Part shown: positions 48,042-60,600 of the stretch, piece after piece
How positions within the stretch are numbered: the first letter of the stretch is position 1
Layout: each line of letters opens with the position of its first letter
Assembly: GCA_003254925.1 (NCBI GenBank)
Contig: QANZ01052077.1
Coordinates: 22,663-86,662, forward strand
DNA from: Chamaecrista fasciculata
Taxonomy: Eukaryota; Streptophyta; Magnoliopsida; Fabales; Fabaceae
Reading direction: 5' to 3'
Length of the DNA stretch: 64,000 bases
The notes under the pieces: model-generated
What the model saw: the letters and a program-made list of their open reading frames with translations, nothing else
The model's database searches: none
Told to the model about the DNA's origin: nothing
Program-made: the position numbers and the translations under genes

Positions 48042-48482
48042 GGCGAAAGTGTGTTTTTGGTCTTATAACTTTTACTCAAGTCTCAATTTGGTTCCATAAT
48101 TTTTTTTGGTTGCATTTTAAGTTCCATATCTTTTGTCTAGGTTGTAGATTTGGTCCCGTATTGCACTTTTGGTCTCATATATTGGGTTATGTTGCATAAT
48201 TGATCATATATCTTTTGATCAGGTTATACAATTGGTCTCATATCTTTGGGTCTGGTGCAAGATTAGTCTCTTATCTTTGGGTGAAGTGAGATTAATGGTG
48301 GAATTTTTTGCAAAGATATGAGACTAATTCTGCAACTTAACCAAAAGATATGATATCAAAAGTGATACGAGACCAAATCTGCAATCTTAGCAAAAGATAT
48401 AGGACCAAAAGTACAACAGAAAAAATTATGGGACCAAATTGAAATCTACAAAAGTTATGGGACCCAAAGTGCACTTTGACCT
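48042..48482. mobile_element. hairpin MITE (GGxGAAAGTG ends)
   Basis: GGCGAAAGTGTGTTTTTGG pairs with gggacccaaagtgcactttgacc, and inner gtctcatatctttgg units pair with caaaagatatgagac. Confidence 0.68.
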
Positions 48483-48581
48483 AATGTACCATATATATTT
48501 CAAGTGGTTATATGATATATTAATATTTAGAAAATTGACAAATATTTTTTAAAAAAACTAGAACTCTTTCAAATAAAAACA

Positions 48582-49089
48582 GGTCAAAGGATCATTTTGG
48601 TCCTAAATGTATGCCTCAATGTTCATTTTGGTCCTTTATGTTTCAAAATATTCAAATTGATCCTAAATGTTGGCACAATGTTTCGTTTTGGTCCTAAATA
48701 TTAGTAAAATGTTTCATTTTGATCCCAAACTATTAAATTTGGTCATATTTCTCTTGTTTCTCATTTCATGTTTAAATGACTTGTTAAAAGGAACTTGTAA
48801 CTCTAAATTCTTCGCATTTGAATTTGAAACAAGAGAGATATGATCAACTTTGTCTGTTTGACCATGAAACGAACGGTCTACTTTTAAGACCAATTTGACC
48901 CTGTTTGCTGACGACTCCAACTAGATAGAGAAAGCACTATTTGAGAATAATACGTAGCTCTAAACTCACCACATTTGAACTTGAAATGAACCATTTTCAA
49001 TAGTTTGGTACCAAAATAAAATATTTTACCAACATTTAGATCTAATTTAAACATATTAGAACATAATGGACCAAAATAACCCTTTAACC
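48582..49089. mobile_element. hairpin MITE (GGTCAAAGGATCATTTTGGTCC ends)
   Basis: The left end pairs with ggaccaaaataaccctttaacc. AATAAAAA occurs immediately outside both ends with a 1-2 bp offset. The interior carries the 'gagagatatgatc' repeat words. Confidence 0.65.
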
Positions 49090-50040
49090 AATAAAAATAT
49101 AAATTTCTTGGGCTGAGTATGTGGTCTATCAATCATGGCTGCAGTGTTAAAAATTTGCGTTGATAATAGTAATCAATCATTTTAAAATCAAAGTGATTCA
49201 TTAAGTCTCTTAATTAGATAATAAGTCTGAGCTCATGATCTTTAATTGTATCGAAGTGTCAAATATTTATGGGAAGTTGAAAGGAGGTCCTACATGTATA
49301 CTCCATATCACTAGCTATAAACAACACAATATTTTAGTATCTATCAATCCATGCGTCAGCTTTATGATATTAATATACGAAGATAAGACAAACCAATAAT
49401 ATTTTTGCTGAGGCCAGACAAAAATGGTCAAATTAAAATTCATTCATATATAGATTGGTGCAGAAACCAAACTATTTATAGCTAGATATCAGTTAGCTAT
49501 TTAATACCGTGGGCAATTTATGTGTTTTTATATTTAGTATTGACAAAAAATCGCTATTGCTATATTTAATAGTTGGCATTAGCCAAATTGGTTTTGTGGA
49601 TGATATTTTTTAATACAAAATCAAAAAATTAGTTTCGCTTTTCAAAATTTAGGTGGTCTTTAACATATAAGAGGCAAAAGTTAGGGGATTTCTTACATTT
49701 TGAGTTTTGACATATATACTAATAATAATAACAATAAAATTAAAAAAATAAATAAAATCCTATAATTAATAATATATAATGCAACCTCTATATATAATTA
49801 ATATATAATGGCTTGTATATATATCATATAAAAGTCAAATTAAAGTTCTGAAATCAACAAGGGATTAGTTTGAATAATAAGCGATTTAATACCACTTAAT
49901 TAACAAAATTTTGAGTTTGAGACTTTAATTCAGTTAGTTCTCTTGAGAAACTCTCTCATCATAGTCTATTGTGCCACATGAGTCACACTTGGATTAGTCG
50001 AAACAAAGCTCTTCAGATTAGGTTGGCAACAAAGAGAATA
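49090..50040. other. spacer, no gene seen
   Basis: AT-rich, no frames or hairpins of note. Confidence 0.5.
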
Positions 50041-50290
50041 GGTCAAAGTATACTTTTAGTCTCATATATTTTGCTTAGGTCTCAATTTTTTAATTCTATA
50101 TTTTTTTGTTGCACTTTTGGTCTTATATTTTTTGGTCAGGTTGCAGATTTAGTCTCATATCTTTGCAATTAAGGTTCCTCATTGTGAGATTATCGATGAA
50201 ACTTTTTGTAAAGTTATGAGACCAATAATAAAAAAGATACGAAATTAAATTGAGACTTAAACAAAAAATGAGACAAAATTATACTTTCGC
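50041..50290. mobile_element. short hairpin MITE (GGTCAAAGTATACTTT ends)
   Basis: The left end pairs with attatactttcgc near 50279-50290 and tctcatattttttggt-like units pair across a short loop. It lies about 100 bp upstream of the DUF688-like gene and could touch its promoter. Confidence 0.6.
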
Positions 50291-50393
50291 AAAATAAAAA
50301 GTTTCAAAATAAGAGTAGCAGTGAAAGTCTCTCACACACATATATATATATATATAATATAGACTATAATCCCCATCAAGCAAGCTAGCAAAC

Positions 50394-51122
50394 ATGTATA
50401 GCAATAGCAACAATTCAAAAGTTCTTGGTGATGTTGATGATGAGGATGAGAAAGTAGTTGTTCCTGATCAATTAATCAAGCAAGATGACAAGTTCTTGAA
50501 GATGCTTCTTTCAAGAGAGAAGATGATGATGATGAGATCCAAATCCAATAATAACAACAGGATTATTCGTGATGATAATCAATCTTTCAGAATCTCACTT
50601 GCTATCCCATTTGAATGGGAATCTGAACCAGGCACTCCCAAGCATAATTTCCATAATAATAATAATTTGTATGATCCATTTCTTCATCATCCTAATTTTT
50701 CTTCACAAATTCCCACTCTCACTCCTCCTCCTTCCTATAATTACTTCAATACCCCCACAAGAAATCATCTTCTTAAATCATCATCTTCATCATCAAAATT
50801 CAATCTTTTTCATACCCTTTTCCCCAAATTCATCAATCATCATCATCATCCTAAGAGATCATCATCCGCCATTGATCTATCATCTTCTTCTTCTCCACTT
50901 TCCTTTAGGCTTGTCTCTATGGGGAAACATGTTACCAGGAGAATCTTGAGAGATGGATCATCCTCCTCCACGACGACGTCGTTTGATTTCAGATCAGATA
51001 ATTATGAGGACGATGATTATGATAGTGGAAGTTCCCACACCTCTTCAAAAAATTTCATGTGCTTTGGCATTCATCGAACGACACGCCGTCGAAGTTGTAG
51101 AAGGCGATCAACCATGAGGTAA
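50394..51122 (+). CDS. DUF688-like protein, 242 aa
   Basis: Function unknown. The single uninterrupted frame starts at ATG 50394 (context aaacATGta) after an AT-rich TATA-like run at 50340-50360. The diagnostic segment is IPFEWESEPGTPK at residues 71-83, which matches the P-F-x-W-E-x-x-P-G-x-P-K signature of plant DUF688 proteins. The rest is low complexity: an acidic N-terminus with Met/Asn runs, His- and Ser-rich stretches (for example about 142-175), an acidic patch near 205-215, and a C-terminus of CFGIHRTTRRRSCRRR type that could act as a nuclear import signal (inference). No intron is needed. Long Ser/His/Asn runs come from CAT/TCA/AAT codon repeats. No other gene lies within 20 kb. Confidence 0.75.
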   Translation: MYSNSNNSKVLGDVDDEDEKVVVPDQLIKQDDKFLKMLLSREKMMMMRSKSNNNNRIIRDDNQSFRISLAIPFEWESEPGTPKHNFHNNNNLYDPFLHHPNFSSQIPTLTPPPSYNYFNTPTRNHLLKSSSSSSKFNLFHTLFPKFINHHHHPKRSSSAIDLSSSSSPLSFRLVSMGKHVTRRILRDGSSSSTTTSFDFRSDNYEDDDYDSGSSHTSSKNFMCFGIHRTTRRRSCRRRSTMR

Positions 51123-51497
51123 TTGATTTGTTAAGAGTCTTATATAAGAGAAGTTGTTGAGCATAAGACCTAAAATTGAGTTTTTTTTTTTTTTTTTTTA
51201 AAACTTAAATGGTTAGTTTTTAGGATGTAATTCTTCTAAAAATTTTTACTGGTTATAATAGTGCTTTCATTAAGAAGTTGACCAACTCGAATAGGGCTAC
51301 CTATAGAGGGGTTGACCGATGTTTCGTGACCTAAGTAAAGCATTACAAAGTAGAGTCGTTGAGGATGTCGACTCTTATGAGAGTTACAATTTAACGAGTC
51401 TTATATCAGAATAGTAGTTGTAAGGTACCTTATAAGACTTTGTGCATGTTCTCCAATGTCAGTTTGGAATATGATTATTGAATTTTAAGGGCTTATA
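51123..51497. other. 3' flank of the DUF688-like gene with repeat relative of 33130-33540
   Basis: Includes a T run at 51182-51199 and the inverted relative of the 33130-33540 repeat (about 51270-51440). Confidence 0.45.
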
Positions 51498-51516
51498 TTC
51501 CTTATATTAGTTAATT

Positions 51517-51699
51517 TTTTTTTGGTTGTCCAAGGTATCCCCTAGCTCGATGGGCTAAGGACTAATCCTCCGCGGATCTGAGCTCCATTTAAGGGTTTGT
51601 CGCTGGCCAATTGGTTGCTCCATACACAAGGCAGGGATCGAACCCCTGACACTTGCTTAAGTGACCTAGTGAGCTAACCACTAGACCAACAAAGCTTGG
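51517..51699 (-). mobile_element. tRNA-derived SINE with 19-bp target duplications
   Basis: On the minus strand the head has A box tggtctagtggttagctcac and B box gtcaggggttcgatccctgc, followed by a body ending in a short A run (T run on +). Flanking repeats ttccttatattagttaatt (51498-51516) and ttccttacattagttaatt (51700-51718) differ at one base. The head and body look like the widespread plant Au-type SINEs, a resemblance from memory. Confidence 0.88.
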
Positions 51700-51718
51700 T
51701 TCCTTACATTAGTTAATT

Positions 51719-52221
51719 GGTTAATCATGCAGACGATATTAATGTATACTTTATCAATCATGTTTTTTTTTATTAGAGTTTCTTTTTGTCTCATGTAATT
51801 GACGAATTTCATTTCCTTATGAAGGTGTGTATTGTACACGTATTATATGATGCACAGTTTGAATAAATAATCATGTTTTTTTTTAACACTTTAATAAGAG
51901 ATTATAAATAACACTTTGACTATGAATAATACAATCATAATAAATTAAAATAAATTGGGAGAGAGACATGCACTACCAAAGTAAATGTATTTATAGAAAA
52001 TATTTTATTAGTATAAGTAATATCTATTTCAACAATCTTAACCTCTCGGAAAGAATAGTTTTTGAAATTCAGTTAGAAAATGCCGCTGGATTCTTATAAA
52101 AAATAAAAAAAATAGGAAGAGATTATCTCTTTAATTAGCTAGGGTCAAAATTTATGAAACTAGATACTCTCCAATTCTTTAGAGGGAGTGTAATGGTGAT
52201 ATAATTTGGTTGTCTAAAATT
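51719..52221. other. spacer, no gene seen
   Basis: AT-rich sequence without recognisable features. Confidence 0.5.
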
Positions 52222-53069
52222 GGCCGGTCTTAAATGTGTACACCTTTATGTTCATTTTGGTCCAATATATTTTAGAAGTTTCATATTGGTCATCATTGTT
52301 ACTATAGTTTTCACTTTTGGTCCCAAACTATTGAATGTGGTCTTATTCTTTTTGTTTCAAGTCCGAAATGTGACGAGTTCAAAGTTACATGTTGATTTTG
52401 ATGAGTATTTTATCTATCTAGTTTGGGTTGTTATCAAACGAGGTCAGATTAAGTCCCAAAAGTAGGCTTCTTATTTCATGGGCAAACAAACAAAATTGGT
52501 TATATCTTTCTCATTTCAAGTATAAATACGATGAATTCGGAGCTATGAAGTATTCTTAATGAATTTTTTTTCTAGTCATTTGAAACCATTAACAAATGGA
52601 GTCAAATCATGCCCCAAAGTAGGTTTGACACCAAAAAGTGAAAAATTATGAAAAATTGGTCTCAGACTCACTTTTCAGCCTCATTTAACCTCGTTTGCTG
52701 ACGACTTCAACTAAAATAAAAATAGCTCGACATGCATACCTTACCGCATTTGAATTTGATGAAATGAGAGATATATGACCAATTCCACCTATTTGACCGT
52801 GAAACGATCAGTCCACTTTCAAGACTCGACTTGACCTTGTTTGCTGACGGTCTAACTTAATAAAGAAAGTACTTTTTTAAAAGCAATTTATAACTTTGGA
52901 CTTGTAACATTTAAATTTGAAAAGAGCAAGAGAGATGACCACATACACTCATTTAGGATTAAAAGTGAACAACTATAAAATAATATTTAGGACAAATATG
53001 AAACTTTTAAAATATCTTGGACCGAAATAATTTAGAGTGCGCATTTAGGATCAATTTGGACATTCAACC
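52222..53069. mobile_element. diverged inverted-repeat element of the 48582-49089 family
   Basis: The ends cttaaatgtgtacacctttatgttcattttggtcc and ttggaccgaaataa...gcgcatttagga are complementary relatives of 48582-49089, with the same inner words (gctgacgactt, gagagatatatgacc). Confidence 0.6.
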
Positions 53070-53239
53070 ATATATTTTTTACAATTGGAAAATGAAGCTT
53101 TTCTCTACCAAAAAAAAAATCTTTAAAATATTATCGTAAAATACTTATGAATTCAAAATTTCTATGGATGAAAAACAGATAAATTATTAGGTACCATCAT
53201 TGTGTGTTAATGAAATATATATATATATATATATATGTT

Positions 53240-54120
53240 TTTCTTTTTGCGGTTTTTTTTTTCTTCTTTTCTTCATTTGTTAACTTGTTACTGGAGAGGA
53301 GTTGCAAAAGCTGGTGGAAGTTACTATCACATAATTAATTATTGGGCCTGAACAGCTGCTTGATTTTGTAGTCAATTGGGCTCAACCTTCCATGTCATAT
53401 TCGTAATAAAAGAGCTTTGGATTGATTATTTAAAAAATATATAATTAGTTTTCTATATTTATTATAANGGAGGGAATGGGGAGATCACCAAGGGAAAAGG
53501 AAAAACATTACAACCCACGCTCAACTCCCAACCAAGACCTTAGAGAGATTTGGACATGAAAACAGCTCACAATAGCAAATAATCCTCCTATTTTTCATAA
53601 GGGAGAAAAAATATACCCAGGCAACACACGAGGGTATGAACAAAAAGACACCCTTCAACAGAGCAATCTATAAAAAAACTCTAGAAAAACAACAATAAAA
53701 ACATACATGAAGATCTTACATACATTCTTCAGAGAAAGATCTTCATCCATTTCAACCGATTGCTGCAGATCTGAGAACAAAACAACGAAACAAGACATCC
53801 TCTCTGAGGAAGCTTCGTCGCTGTCATCTCTTCGGCATGTAGACTGCTTCGAGGGTCCAAATCTGATGAAGAAACCGTCCATCTTCATCACCATCATCAA
53901 CAAACAAAAAAAACCCCTCTTTCTACCAAGAGGAGAAACAACCCTCTCTAAAGAGGGGAGAAAACTCTTCTAACAAGAGTAGACAAAAAAGAGGAAGAGA
54001 GGAGGAGGAAGGAGGGGCTGCCGGCAGCAACCCCTCCTTGAGAGGTGGCTGAGATGAAAAGAAACCCTAGAGAGAAGAGATAGCGTTTTTTCTCTTCGGT
54101 CTTCTAGAAAGTATAATAAT
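53240..54120 (-). other. non-repetitive, GC-richer block of unknown origin
   Basis: Relative to its surroundings the part 53470-54090 is rich in G+C. On the minus strand it reads like a plant 5' leader (tctctctagggtttc, then tcagccacctctc). An 82-codon frame (53903-53655) contains FIRFGPSKQSTCRRDDSDEASSER, which I do not recognise. It may be the 5' part of a retroelement or a captured gene end. An assembly N lies at 53468. Confidence 0.35.
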
Positions 54121-54227
54121 CTTCTAGAAATTATTATTATTATACTTTAAATTTTAATGCCATGATGGATGCGCATAGTAAGCCCATTAATAAAGATGAT
54201 GCAGCCCAACATAAAAATAATAAGAGA

Positions 54228-55347
54228 AAATTTATTTTTTGGTCTTTGAATTGTTATTGAGTCAACTATTTGGTCCTTGAATTGTAGAAAAATATAAATT
54301 AGTCCCTTAACTTTACACCTCCGTCTACTATTTGGTCCTCGAGCTGTTAACCGTCAGTTTCCCTAATAACCTAACCGTTAAAAGATTATGTGTCACTATT
54401 ATATTAAATGATGAGTTGGTCGTTAAATAATAATGATGGGATTATATTACCTACAATCAAATTACACTATAAATTATGGAAATCATTTTGTGTGGTAGTG
54501 GAGGACTTGCAACAAAAAAATTAATCACTATTTACGACAATGAATACTTCTAGTTTATACAAAAAATTACCCTATAAATTGAACTCAAATTACATGAATC
54601 ACAATATAATTTGAAGTGCATTACATATTGAGTTTCTTCTTCAAGGAACTCTTGCTCTTAAATGCAATTGGACCTGCTGCTATCAATGCTGAGTTTTTTG
54701 TGGTAATTTTATATACTCTTAGTAAAAACTCAAAGGCATTTTTTAATTAATCTCTTAGGTTAGGTTGCAATAAAGCTCTTCCTATTGAGATGGTTGATAA
54801 TGAGACTAGAGCCTAAAACTCCTTAATGAGAATGATTGTCAAAATTGCAATTTTAATCATAAAATTACACGCAAACTTGATCACTTGTCATATAAATATA
54901 AAAAATGTTCAAAATTGAATAGAAACAGTCAAACCCTAATCAAGGTTGCAAATTAATATTTGCATCTGCAATTAGAGTCGCAATATTGATGATGCAGTGG
55001 TGGTTGCATTCCGCATCAGACAACAATGATGCACCCATAACGACGACAACTCATACTGCAACACTCGCAATTGTAGTGTATGCAACACGATTGCATTTAC
55101 AAGCCACAATTTTGCAACTGGGCTCTCATAAAAAAGACTAATGGGGATGAGTTTAACAGGTTTATGTTTTTTTTAAATTGGCCCAAATTTCTTCATATTT
55201 AAGGTCGTTTTGATTATTTTATTCTAAGATGTCCAATCACTTTAGGATAGTCAAACCCAATAAGAGTGTTGTGACATAGCCTAATCATTGGTGACCTATT
55301 CTAGAAGAATGAAGTGTCTCACCAAAAATAAAGAAGAATGAAGTGAC
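54228..55347. other. spacer with a half MITE
   Basis: 54232-54400 has the ggtccttgaattg-type units of hairpin MITEs but no matching second arm. The rest is AT-rich and without genes. Confidence 0.45.
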
Positions 55348-57506
55348 TGATGGAGATTGTGCCCTAGGGCCAATCATTTTATATGTATGGACATATTGTT
55401 TGACTGATTTATGAATGATAAATTATGTCGTTATCATATTATTAGCATGTTTATTGTGATAACAATCCTTGATTAATTATGTGATAATTATTCTAAACTG
55501 TCCCTGGTCGATTATTCACGTGGGAATGTGAATGAACTAAGACCAGCATGACTTCGGTGTATAGAGATACACGCATGTGATGCTTCTCGAGAGTCATGAT
55601 GCAATTATGTAAAGGGTTAGAAGTTGCTGGACCGACCCGGAGAGTCCTGCATGGGTTTAGTCATGAGCTAGCCTCTCCTGTACACCTGTCACGATGCCCT
55701 TAGACCTGAGGTCTTCATTATTCCGACGTTGTAGATGCTGAACTTTGGCCTAGTCCAACGTTGCCCGTAACATGGTAGCCATACAAGCTAGATACGGGTT
55801 TAGTTGTTTGCCGTGCTGAGGAATGTGGTTGACCAAGAAGGAATTTTGTTCCTCATTAAGATGAGAGATATTTGACTGGGCCCCTCGATGAGTTTGTCCA
55901 AGGAATGTGTGGCCACACAGGGTAATGGGACTAACTCAAGGAATCGAGAAAGTTATGGTCTGGATTACAATGATGACTTTCCCATGCCTTATCCATGACC
56001 AAAATATCGTGTGACAATAGGGATTATGACAAGGTGGTACTAAGGTTAAGTTGTTAATGTTAAAACGATAACTCACGTGTTTTGGGTAGTCGTGATGGCT
56101 TGCTAGAGTCTGCTCTCGACTTGTGAGTCATAGAGATGGCTTGCTGCCAATTTCATGTGAGGCCTACTGGGTCACACATGAGTAGGATCAAGATACTGTA
56201 ATGGGACACGAATTAGGGTTTAATTCGTGAGTCACTTTAGTGACACAATTTAAGAAATAGTTGAATGTCTTAGGACATGAAGTCTTGTCTTAAATAAAAT
56301 CTACATTTGTAATATTTAGATTTGTTAGACAAGTTTAAATATATTAATTGTTAAATATTTAATTTGATTAATCTATTTACAATTGAGTTGTTATTTAAAA
56401 TATTAGGAAATAATGAATTGGCTAAGTCTCCTAAGAGTTAGGGGGTTATTGATTTATTAAATTCTCTAATATTAGAAGATAACAAGGTGAGGGTGGCGCC
56501 TCACTCTTGGATTAATTAATGAAATATGATTTTGTTAATTTGAATTCAAGATTTAAATTTGAATTCAAGATTTGAATTTGAATTCAAGATTCAAATTTGA
56601 ATTAAGATATTAGGGTAATATTTTAATTCAATTTGTTAAGGATATTAATAAGTTGGTGATAACTTCCTAAGAGTTAGGATTGTTATCTTATTTATTAAAT
56701 TCCTATAAAACTAATAAGAAGGTGGCGCATTCTTTGATATCCAAGTGCAAGATTTGATCTTGCATTTTGAATTTCAAGAATGCACTTTGAATTTTAAATA
56801 AAGATATTAATGTAATATTTTAATTAAGAATTCAAATCCTCCTTACTCATTCCAACCAATGGGAAGTGTGCATTTTAGGTTTCAAGATATGATCTTGAAA
56901 TTTAAATTGAGTTTACCTTTTAATTTTGAATTATAATATTAATGTAATCTTATAATCAAGATTTTGTGATTCCCTAATTTGAGGAGTGAGGACTCTATAA
57001 ATACACACTAATAGGCGCCTAAAACCCTAGCCCAATATAGTGTGAAGAAGTCGCCTATCTTGAGGAGAAAATAGGGAGAGTTCGACTATCCCTAAGCTTA
57101 GGGTTTTAGAGGCGATTTGTGTGCGAGAAATAGAGAGGGGCGAAAATCCCTAGAGTTAGTGGCCAAGAAGTTTGTTCTTGGTAGTGCGCCATTAATTCTT
57201 GGATATTTCAAGAAGAGTTCTTGAAATTCCAAGATTGTAGATCGGTTCCCGAAATCTCTTGGAGAAGAGATTGAAGGCTAGCACCTGAGTATCTGCCAAA
57301 CTGTTTGTGTGGATCATCGGCAGAGGAAGGACACGAGTCTGTGGACTTCTTGGAAATTGCAGTCATTCAGCATTCGTGATTTAGGTAAACATCTCATCTC
57401 ACTGGTATAAACACAAGTAGTGGATCCTATGGAGGAGATTATAAGGTTTTGTAAAAAAATTTTAATTTTACCTTTTTCCGCTGCGCTTGCTCTATAATCT
57501 CCAACA
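55348..57506 (+). mobile_element. solo copia LTR (2159 bp) with 5-bp target duplication
   Basis: Homologous over its length to the LTR at 4599-6809: gagattgtgccctagggcca at the start, ccgctgcgcttgct at the end. It begins TGATGG and ends CCAACA, and GTGAC flanks both sides (55343-55347 and 57507-57511). No internal domain is attached, so it is the product of recombination between the two LTRs of a former full element. Confidence 0.93.
56996..57003 (+). promoter_or_regulatory. TATA box of the solo LTR
   Basis: TATAAATA followed by acacac and taggcgcct, the same arrangement as at 6321-6328. Confidence 0.6.
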
Positions 57507-57661
57507 GTGACATCACGTGCAAAAGGAAGCTTACTAATTATTCATTGGGCTTTAATTATTTTTATTTTCTATTTTCTCGTAGTGGGACTAATTTCTGTGA
57601 GATTCCATCCTAATATTAACATACTCAACCTAGCTTGTTTTTTTTTAAAGAAGGACAAGGC

Positions 57662-60600
57662 TTATAAATAATAAAGCATATTACAATGTAAAGGAAAATT
57701 GTTTTTGAAAGTGAAACTAAGATCCAGATTATGTGGATCTTCCGAAAAGCTGATATTCATAGTGTTGCAAATGTTGATGCAGTCTTGAAGGAGAACTTCC
57801 GTGATGAACCCCATTGCTTTCAAATTACCTTCTTGGATGATGCTTTTCTTAGTGAAAATTCTGATGTCACGGATATCACTCCTGTGAAGATGGTTGAGGA
57901 ATTTGTGAAAACCGTGCATTGTTGAGTTAATAACATCATTGCCAAACTTCTCAAAGTATGTAAAGATAGGCTGTGCATAACAATAATGGATGCTAAAGAC
58001 CCCAAAAACATTGGTCCTGTGCGGCTTATCTTTGAACCAAGCAGCATGGAAATGGTAGTGCCTACTGTCATAATCAACATTGGATCTTTGCTGAGAGAAG
58101 TTCCTCTGAATTGGTGGGTGTTTCAAAACCCATCTCTAGTTTCTGGATCCTGTAATATAGGCAATCATCTTCGCCCATTTATCTAAAATTTCAACAGCAT
58201 TTTTTGGCTTCCCTTGAAACCGGACTTCATTCCTGTGCATATAAACTGCCCAAGTAAAAGACATGATCTCAATGAACTTACCGTCTTCCAAGGACTGATT
58301 CTCCACGTTCCGAAACTGAGAGATGATCCAACTTTAGAAACCTTGGTGAAGTATATAATCGCTTCTAATTCCCAAGGTAGATCCCAACCAAGCACTTCTC
58401 ACAAGATTACAACCTAAGAAGAGGTGATTTTCATCTTCAATATCATCACAACCAAAGGCACAACGACCATCAATGTTAAAATTCTTTTTGAGTAGATGGA
58501 CACCAAGAGGAAGGGCGTTGTTCATGCATTTCCATCCAAAGAGGAGGATCTTCGGGGGGAAGTTAAGCTTCCAATAGCTCAACCAATTAATCCTTGGGTT
58601 GTACATGACATTGGTAATCTCTCTCTTGACACTGTAATTCCCGTCATTAGAATTCAACCAAACAATTCTGTCATCAATCGCAGTGTAGGATAGAGGAATC
58701 CTACAAATAGCATCGGCACGAGGGTTGTCATAACAGAGATTAATCTTCTGGCGATCCCAATTACCATTTCCATCTGTGAGTTGGTGGACAAAATCTAAGT
58801 CTTCGCGATGTCTGTCTGGCGTAAGCCAGAGATCACTTATGATGGGGATCTTTGTCCCATCCCCAACACGCCAGTGACAGTTAGTGATTAGACGATTTAT
58901 ATTGGAGCAGATGGGCCTTGCAAGACTTGACGACTGCGAGTCACAACTGAACTTGAAGTTTATTTCATCTTTGCAGTACTTTGCAAAGTAGATTGTGGAA
59001 ACAAGGCTTTGTCTATCAGAGATAATCCGCCAAGACTGTCTCCCAATGAGGGCATTGTTAAACTCTTCCATTTGTTTTATTCCTAACCCACCAGCTTTTT
59101 TAGACTTGCAGACATGTTCCCAAGCCCTCATATGAGGTGATTTCCTCCCATCTCTCATCCCCCAAAAGAAGTTACTCAAGACCATATCACACTTATGGGC
59201 TTCCTACTTTGTTAACTTGAAATAAGAAAGATGGTACAGTGGAAGGGATGAAAGAACAGACTTGATAAGCACAGAGCGAGCAGCCTGGGAAAGAAGTTTA
59301 GCTTGCCAACCTTTGAGTCTATCATGAAGATTTTCCATAATAACCTCAAAAATTCTACGGCTCCACAGGGGCTCATCAATGAAGCTACCCAAGTATTTAG
59401 AGAAGTGATCTACAATTTTGAAGTTACAGTGGTGGTTCAAGTCCTTCTTGACGCGATTAGGAGTGTTTGGACTGAACGTAATTTCAGACTTCAGCGGGTT
59501 GATAATAAGCCTAGAGGCGTCACCAAAGCTAGAGAAGATATTCTTGAATTTATCAAGAGAATTACAGTCGGCTTTGCAAAAAAGTAGGATATCATCAGCA
59601 TAGATCAGGTGGTTGACAGCGGGGGCGTTCCGAGAGACTTTAATTCCTTTGATAGTCCCGCTTTCTTGGCTTTTCATCAGAATACCCGATAGGACGTTCA
59701 TATAGAGGATGAAGAGGTAAGGTGAGATAGGGTCCCCTTGTCTTAACCCAGCTCGAGGGGTAAAACTAGCAGAAAGTTCTCCATTTATTTGAACCCTGAA
59801 GGATGTAGTTGTGATGCATTGCATGATAAGCTTGACCCAATGGTTGGGGAACTCCATGGCCAATAAAACGTCCTCAAGAAAGGTCCAGGAAATTTTGTCA
59901 TAAGCTTTCTAGAGATCAATTTTAATACTGGTCCAATGCGCCTTACTCTTTTTCTGACGTATGATGTAACAGAGAACTTCATGGGCCACTATGATGTTGT
60001 CAGTGATAGACTGACCTTTAGCAAATGCGTTCTCGAATGGAGAAATAACCTCCTGCATAAGAGATTGCAGTCTATTTGTAAGGACTTTAGAGATAAACTT
60101 GTACTTGACGTTGCAAGGACTGATAGGTCTGTAATCCTTGCTGGATTACTGCTCATCGCCCTTTGGGATAAGAACAATGGTCGACTGATTTAATTTCTTG
60201 AGCATATGACCAGACTGCAAGAAGGAAGCGACCATCTATGTGACAGACTCATTCACTATGTGCCAGTATTGTTGGTAAAAAATAGCAGGGAAGCCATCAG
60301 TTCCAGGGGCTTTCTGGCCATCCATTTGAAAGAGGGCACACTCAATTTCAAAACGAGTAAAGGGCTTGTTGAGAATGGCAATGTGTGCTTCATTAAGCTT
60401 CGAAATACTAGAGTCTCTCATTAGTTGCTGACTATACTCCCTTGCAGAGGCATTTCGGTTTTGGAAGAGGTTCATAAAATAATCCTTGGAGATATTGAGA
60501 AAGTCTTCAGTGTTGTGAGCCCAACCCCCGGTAGAGTTCCTCATAGAGACAATGCGAGACTTATTCCTTCTATGTTTTACCACCGTATGGAAATACTTTG

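Noticed and set aside
50569..50949. A 126-codon frame inside the DUF688-like gene
   Set aside because: It overlaps the recognised frame in another phase and consists of His/Leu/Ile runs created by the same codon repeats.
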